A stretch of DNA of 64,000 nucleotides, taken from positions 46,916-110,915 of the forward strand of contig NZ_JANZYP010000023.1 in the NCBI RefSeq assembly GCF_025506355.1, given 5' to 3'. This DNA is from Sphaerisporangium corydalis (GTDB lineage: Bacteria > Actinomycetota > Actinomycetes > Streptosporangiales > Streptosporangiaceae). Shown piece after piece: positions 59,810 through 64,000 of the stretch. Positions within the stretch are counted from its first letter, which is position 1; each line of letters opens with the position of its first letter. Made by a program: the position numbers and the translations under genes. The notes under the pieces are model-generated. The model ran no database searches, was not told the origin of the DNA, and worked only from the letters and a program-made list of their open reading frames with translations.

Positions 59810-59932
59810 GGCGCGGGGTGGGCTGGAAAGGGAGTCCGTGCGGGCGCGGGGTGGGCTGGGCGCGGGGTTTGCGCGGGCTCGCGGCAAGGCGCGGGGTGGG
59901 TTGGGAGAGGAGTTCGCGCGGACTCGCGGTAC
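59810..59932. repeat. Imperfect GC-rich repeat in the 610-base gap
   Basis: The gap 59540-60149 between the RlpA-like and ligase genes has no gene. It contains a repeated word, GGCGCGGGGTGGG(C/T)TGG, at 59810-59826, 59843-59859 and 59888-59904, each followed by related GCGCGG and CTCGCGG words. The copies are unevenly spaced. No coding, RNA or riboswitch signature is evident. Confidence 0.6.
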
Positions 59933-60149
59933 CTGCCGTCGTGGGTAGGTTCGCCGAACCGGGCCCGCCCTCCGCCGCCGCCGACCACAGTGTCCGTGGA
60001 GGGTGCACGTCGCAGGAGGGGAGGGAGGGGGAGGGGGCGGGAAGTTGATGAGAAGTTAAAGGCGGCGGCCACTTGGGCGCGCTTCTAGAGCTGAGATCGG
60101 CTTACCCGATGGCCGTCAGCGGGGTGGGGGCCGCCAAGGGGCTAGAAGA

Positions 60150-61688
60150 CTAGAAGAGGAGTTCTCTCACGGAGTCGACGGTGTCGGCGTCTTCGGGGCG
60201 CTTGTCGGGGCGGTAGCGCAGCACACGGGCGAATCGCAGCGCCATACCCCCCGGGTAGCGCGGCGATCGCTGGACGCCGTCGAAGGCGACCTCGACGACG
60301 ATCTCCGGACGCACCCTGACCACCCACTCGTCGCTCGGCCCATCGGCCAGCGCGAGGAACCGCTCGGTCTGCCAGGTCAGCAGCTCGTCCGTGAGGCCCT
60401 TGAACGTCTTGCCCAGCATGACGAAGTCGCCCGACTCCGGATCCCTGGCGCCGAGGTGCAGGTTCGACAGCTTGCCCTCGCGCCGCCCGTGCCCCCACTC
60501 GGCGGCCAGGACGACCAGGTCGAGCGTGTGACGGGGCTTCACCTTGACCCAGCCCGCGCCCCGCCTGCCCGCCGCGTACAGCGTGCCGGGCGACTTCACC
60601 ACCACGCCCTCGTGCCCTCGGCGCAGGACGTCCGCGAAGAACGCCATGCCCTCCTCGGGATCGGCGGTCACCAGACGCGGGGTCAGCAGTTCCTCGGGCA
60701 CGGCTCGCACCAGCGCCGCGTGCCGTTCGCTGTCGGGAAGTTCGAGCAGGTCCTGGCCGCCGACGCGCAGCGCGTCGAAGAAGAACACGCTCAACGGGGT
60801 CGTCTCGCGGAGCGTGGCCGTATCGATCTTGCTGGACACCCGGGAGGCGGTCACCTGGAACGGCTCCGGCCGTCCGTCCGCCCGCAGGGCGATCACCTCA
60901 CCGTCGAGCACGATGTCATCGACCGGGAGCGCGAGCACGGCCTCGACCAGTTCGGGTACCTGGGCAGTGATGTCGTCGAGTGTCCGGGTGAACACCTTGA
61001 CCTCCGGGCCCGAGCGGTGCGCCTGCACGCGTACCCCGTCGAGCTTCCACTCCAGCGCCACGGCCTCCCCGCCGAGCCTGTCCAGCGCGGCCTTCACGTT
61101 CGGGGCGCTCTGGGCCAGCATGGGGGAGACGGGCCGGCCCACCTCCAGGCGGAAGGACCGCAGCGCCTCCACGCCCCCGGTCAGCGCGGCGGCGCCCACC
61201 GCCGGCAGCCATCCCCGCAGCATGAGGGCGCGCCGTACCTCGGCCGCGGGAGTCCCGGCCGCCTTCGCGACCGCCTCGATCATGACCCCGTTCAGGGCGC
61301 CCTGCCGTAGTTCGCCGCCCAGCAGGCGGAGCAGGAACGACTGTTCCTGGCGGGTCACCGCGCGGAACAGCTCCTCGACCAGGTCCTTCCTCGCCGCCTG
61401 GGAACCCGGTCCGGCCTGGGCCTTGATACGGCTGAGCAGGTCATCGACGTGCGTGAGGGTCGCGCTGGCGATCTGGCGGGGCTCGGGAAGGTCCTGAAGG
61501 GTGCGCCAGCCGACGCCGATCTGCCGCTGGGGAAGCTCCCCCGAAAGGTACGCGACCGCGATCTCGGCCTCGTCGGGGGCGACCCTGCTCAGCAGCTCGG
61601 CCAGGTGACGGATCTTGGCGAGGCGAGCCGAGTCCGCCGCGACGGCGGCCGAGGTGCGTGCGAGATCGATGAGCAACACAACTCTCAT
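60150..61688 (-). CDS. ATP-dependent DNA ligase
   Basis: A 512-residue ATP-dependent ligase. The N-terminal DNA-binding domain covers residues about 1-200. The nucleotidyltransferase has the adenylated Lys215 in EWKLDGVR (motif I), FTRTLDDIT (Ia/III region), [18 protein letters not shown] (IIIa), [14 protein letters not shown] (IV) and [17 protein letters not shown] (V). An OB domain completes it ([20 protein letters not shown]). It is the LigB-type actinobacterial enzyme (mycobacterial LigB relatives), without LigD polymerase or nuclease domains; no ku is nearby. It seals nicks in repair. Confidence 0.92.
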   Translation of the reverse strand: MRVVLLIDLARTSAAVAADSARLAKIRHLAELLSRVAPDEAEIAVAYLSGELPQRQIGVGWRTLQDLPEPRQIASATLTHVDDLLSRIKAQAGPGSQAARKDLVEELFRAVTRQEQSFLLRLLGGELRQGALNGVMIEAVAKAAGTPAAEVRRALMLRGWLPAVGAAALTGGVEALRSFRLEVGRPVSPMLAQSAPNVKAALDRLGGEAVALEWKLDGVRVQAHRSGPEVKVFTRTLDDITAQVPELVEAVLALPVDDIVLDGEVIALRADGRPEPFQVTASRVSSKIDTATLRETTPLSVFFFDALRVGGQDLLELPDSERHAALVRAVPEELLTPRLVTADPEEGMAFFADVLRRGHEGVVVKSPGTLYAAGRRGAGWVKVKPRHTLDLVVLAAEWGHGRREGKLSNLHLGARDPESGDFVMLGKTFKGLTDELLTWQTERFLALADGPSDEWVVRVRPEIVVEVAFDGVQRSPRYPGGMALRFARVLRYRPDKRPEDADTVDSVRELLF

Positions 61689-61987
61689 CGTGCCAGTTCA
61701 GCCACCGCCCCGCTCCCACAGGTAGCGATATGCACGAGATATCCGACGAAGCCCTCCACCGAGCGAGAAACCCCCCAGCCCTAGACAACGGACCACGGAC
61801 CGAATCCGAGACGGCACTTCGTGGTCGTGGGGTCGGAGCCGGGGCGCCTGCCGTGTTTCACCGGGCCGGTGTCAGTCAGGTGGACACCGTGGTGGAGGAG
61901 GCGTGGCGCCCCGGCGCCGATGGACGCGCGATGGATCGCCCGGCGCGGAGGGTCGTCGACCGCTCGCCTGGCCGTCGAGCCGGGTGG

Positions 61988-62362
61988 TCAGCTCACGCCG
62001 AGGAGGTCGACCACGAAGATCAGCGTCTCACCCGGCTTGATGGCGTTGCCCGCGCCGCGGTTGCCGTAGCCGAGCTGGGGCGGGATCGTGAGGCGGCGGC
62101 GTCCGCCGACGCGCATCCCGGCGACGCCCTGGTCCCAGCCGGCGATGACGCGGCCGGCACCGAGGGGGAACTGGAACGAGTCGCCGCGGTTCCACGACGC
62201 GTCGAACTCCTCGCCGGTCGAGAACGCGACGCCGACGTAGTGCACGTTCACCATGTGCCCGGACTTGGCCTCCTCACCGTCTCCCACGGTGATGTCTACG
62301 ATCTCGAGATCCGCCGGCGCGTCGCCCTCCGGAAAGTCGATCTCGGGCTTCTCGAGTGCCAC
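61988..62362 (-). CDS. FKBP-type peptidyl-prolyl cis-trans isomerase
   Basis: A 124-residue single-domain FKBP: VNVHYVGVAFSTGEEFDASW, FQFPLGAGRVIAGWDQGVAG, MRVGGRRRLTIPPQLGYGNR, LIFVVDLLGV. All FK506-pocket residues (Y, F, D, W, Y, F types) are recognisable. There is no signal peptide, so it is cytosolic. GTG 62362 is preceded by AAGGAG. It is a folding catalyst conserved in actinomycetes. Confidence 0.93.
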   Translation of the reverse strand: MALEKPEIDFPEGDAPADLEIVDITVGDGEEAKSGHMVNVHYVGVAFSTGEEFDASWNRGDSFQFPLGAGRVIAGWDQGVAGMRVGGRRRLTIPPQLGYGNRGAGNAIKPGETLIFVVDLLGVS

Positions 62363-62645
62363 GTGTGCTCCTTGACTAGGGTGTGCGCCCCGTAGTGGAT
62401 TGAGGCGCGCCTGGACCGTACCGACCGCCTTCCGGCCGACCGCACGACTCTACGGGGTCCACGCCCCAACCGGACTCCCAGGTAGCCCCTCCACCCCCCA
62501 CCCACCCCCCCAACACCCCGAGCCGCCACGCCCCGAAACCGCCGCCTCGTGCGGCGGCTGGCCGGTGGGCGTTTGCGTGAGTTGCTGGACTTCTTGGGGT
62601 GGGCGTTCGCTGGCTGTATCGCTCAGGTGGTGGTTTGTCGGGGGA
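62363..62645. other. Gap without recognised feature
   Basis: Between the FKBP gene and the hairpin at 62646 there is pyrimidine-rich sequence (a run of CCACC words near 62490-62515) with no supported gene, RNA or repeat. The gap 61689-61987 upstream of the ligase is likewise featureless. Confidence 0.5.
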
Positions 62646-62672
62646 GCCGGCGCCCCGGGGTGGGGCGCCGGC
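62646..62672 (-). terminator. Terminator hairpin after the low-complexity gene
   Basis: A perfect 11-bp GC stem (62646-62656 with 62662-62672) and five-base loop, seven bases past the stop codon of the minus-strand gene. It has no T tract. Confidence 0.6.
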
Positions 62673-62678
62673 GTTGGG

Positions 62679-64000
62679 TTACGAGTTCGGAGGTACGTCC
62701 TCGCTGGTGGGGGTGGCGGGGGCGGGGGTTGCGGCCGGATCGGTGGATCCGGTTGGGGTGGGGGACTCGGCCGTGGTCGTTGTGGCCTTGGGGGTTCTTG
62801 TCGTGGTGCGCCTCGTCCGAGTCGGCTTGGGAGCCGCAGGCGTCTTGGTGGCGGTGGCGGTGTCGGAAGTGGCCGCCTCTGTGGGTGCCGCCGTCGGCGT
62901 ACCGGCTGCGGTGCCCTCGGTCGCCGGGTTCTCCGTCACGGGGGAGCCGGTCGTGGAGGAGTCGATCGGGGTGCTCTCTGCCGTGGAAGAGCCGGTCGCA
63001 GGGGAGTCGGCGGGAGGGGCCTCGGCCAGGGATGCTTCAGCGGGTACCGCTTCGGCGGGCGCGGGCTTGGGCTTTGCGGTCGACGTCCTGACGCGCTTCG
63101 CCGGGGTGGACGGGGTCGCGCGCTTCGTCGAGGTGGAGGAAGAGGCGGAGGAAGTGGTGCGCCTGGTCGAGGTGGACGTCCTGGCGGGCTTGCTTTGAGC
63201 GGGCGGCGTGACCGCTTCGGCCTCCGGGGTCACAGCCGAGGCCGGGACTTCCGGTGTGAAGGTCTCCGAGACGGGAGTCTCCGACACCGGGGCTTCCGAG
63301 ACGGGGGATTCGGAGAGCGGAGTCTCTGAGACCGAGGCTGAGGCCGTGGTTGCGGAGGCGGTGGGCTGAGGGCCGGGTGACGGGGTGGGGGTTTCCGGTG
63401 TGACGGGGTCGGTCACCGGGGGCTTGGCCTTGGTGGCTCGGGGCTTTCTGGGTGCTCGGGTGGGCGCGGCGGAGGCGGGCTTGCCGGCCGCAGCCCGTAC
63501 GGCTGACAGCGGGATGGCGACGGTGGCCTCCTCCATGGCCTCGGCCTGGGTGGTGGCCGGACGCACAGAGCTGGCGGGTGACGGCATGGTGCTCGGCTGC
63601 TCGAGAGACGGCATGGTCTCAGCCGAAGAGGCCGCGCTCGCTGCGGGCTCGTAACCAGGCCTCTCCAGATCGGTCACGGTGTCGCCGGAGTCGGCGGCGG
63701 GCCTGTCCAGATCCGACACGGTGTAACCCGGCCCGGAGGTGTCCAGGTGCGACGCGGTGTATCCGGGGCCCGAGGTGTTCTGATCCGATGTGGTTTGTCC
63801 CGGGCCTGAGGTGTCCGGATCCGGAGTGTCGTCCGAGCCGGAGGCGCCTGCGTAGTCGGAGGAGGTGCCGGACGGAGCGGAGGGGGTGCCGGACGGAGCG
63901 GAGGGGGTGCCGGACGGAGCGGAGGGGGTGCCGGACGGAGCGGAGGGGGTGCCGGACGGAGCGGAGGGGGTGCCGGACGGAGCGGAGGGGGTGCCGGACG
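62679..64000 (-). CDS. Low-complexity Pro/Ser/Thr/Ala-rich protein with heptad tandem repeat, 5'-truncated
   Basis: The frame is open from the stop at 62679 to the window edge, over 440 residues, so the N-terminus is missing; the in-frame GTG at 63719 is internal. Reading from the edge: at least six copies of a seven-residue repeat (SGTPSAP type), then TSGPGYT(A/V)S(H/D)LD repeats, a segment with VAIPLSAVRAAAGKPAS and RAPRKPRATKAKPP, SVSETPLSESPVSEAP repeats, and histone-H1-like basic stretches (RTSTSTRRTTSSAS, TRTRRTTTRTPKATT). Basic Ala/Pro/Lys tails suggest nucleic-acid or polyanion binding; the family is unknown. Confidence 0.75.
   Translation of the reverse strand, partial: SGTPSAPSGTPSAPSGTPSAPSGTPSAPSGTPSAPSGTPSAPSGTSSDYAGASGSDDTPDPDTSGPGQTTSDQNTSGPGYTASHLDTSGPGYTVSDLDRPAADSGDTVTDLERPGYEPAASAASSAETMPSLEQPSTMPSPASSVRPATTQAEAMEEATVAIPLSAVRAAAGKPASAAPTRAPRKPRATKAKPPVTDPVTPETPTPSPGPQPTASATTASASVSETPLSESPVSEAPVSETPVSETFTPEVPASAVTPEAEAVTPPAQSKPARTSTSTRRTTSSASSSTSTKRATPSTPAKRVRTSTAKPKPAPAEAVPAEASLAEAPPADSPATGSSTAESTPIDSSTTGSPVTENPATEGTAAGTPTAAPTEAATSDTATATKTPAAPKPTRTRRTTTRTPKATTTTAESPTPTGSTDPAATPAPATPTSEDVPPNS
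63865..64000 (-). repeat. 21-bp perfect tandem repeat inside a coding region
   Basis: Six complete copies of a 21-base unit (63865-63885 and on to 63990) plus ten bases of a seventh at the window edge, all identical. Each copy encodes seven residues (Gly-Thr-Pro-Ser-Ala-Pro-Ser), so copy-number change keeps the frame. The total number of copies is not visible. Confidence 0.95.

Noticed and set aside
63865..64000. CRISPR-like array at the window edge
   Set aside because: The repeats are contiguous 21-base units with no spacers and are in frame in a coding sequence.

Overview
This 64 kb window is high-GC chromosomal DNA from a filamentous actinomycete. The evidence is strong GC bias in third codon positions, many GTG starts, ATGA/GTGA stop-start overlaps, ECF sigma factors, a gamma-butyrolactone (GBL) signalling pair and several actinobacterial families of unknown function (DUF4192, DUF5990, CU044_5270). 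The mixture fits Streptosporangiales (Nonomuraea/Streptosporangium-like), but the order is an inference. No phage, plasmid or CRISPR locus is visible.

Layout. 1-14 kb: accessory metabolism and regulation. It holds the end of an aldehyde dehydrogenase gene, a divergent DHA2-type MFS/TetR pair with an operator array, a secreted DUF11-like protein, two small coupled membrane proteins, an SRPBCC protein, a CynX/NimT transporter behind a long palindrome, an aldo/keto reductase divergent from an AraC regulator, an ECF sigma factor coupled to a CU044_5270 protein, a decayed DJ-1/PfpI fragment, an amidase and a SigJ-type sigma factor. 14.4-21.6 kb: two identical tRNA-Ala(GGC) genes bracket a 7 kb stretch that contains a UTRA-only protein, a truncated MarR gene, an NTF2-like protein, an acetyltransferase, a methyltransferase, an SDR coupled to a SCO6745-family protein and a VWA lipoprotein. 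21.6-26.1 kb: propionyl-CoA synthetase, then a GBL cassette (AfsA/ScbA-type synthase divergent from an ScbR-type receptor with an ARE-like operator, followed by an SDR). 26.2-31 kb: a redox-signalling module (receiver-FAD oxidoreductase fusion, UBP zinc finger protein, cNMP-type sensor kinase) and LtrA. 31-34.2 kb: an ankyrin/GMC oxidoreductase/SDR operon on the minus strand.

34.5-48.6 kb is the most unusual region: thirteen same-strand genes, most of them overlapping by 1-4 bases. The front half is EthD, DJ-1, a benzoylformate-decarboxylase-like ThDP enzyme, a second DJ-1 and an AGE-family protein. The back half is a STAS protein, GlgX, a second STAS protein, an anti-sigma-type ATPase, a pseudo-receiver/PP2C phosphatase, a MinD-like ATPase, a sugar-nucleotidyltransferase-like protein and a GlgB homologue that has lost both catalytic aspartates. 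This looks like partner-switching regulation wired directly to alpha-glucan metabolism.

48.7-64 kb: an IS701-like, probably domesticated transposase, a GlxA-type regulator divergent from an MFS transporter, then mostly housekeeping or conserved genes (PTH2-type peptidyl-tRNA hydrolase, Maf, EI24, DUF5990, DUF4192, DUF1707/DUF4870, RlpA-like DPBB protein, ATP-dependent DNA ligase, FKBP). A phased array of DnaA boxes lies in a 41-bp tandem repeat near 56.3 kb. The window ends inside a low-complexity Pro/Ser/Thr/Ala-rich protein with a 21-bp tandem repeat.
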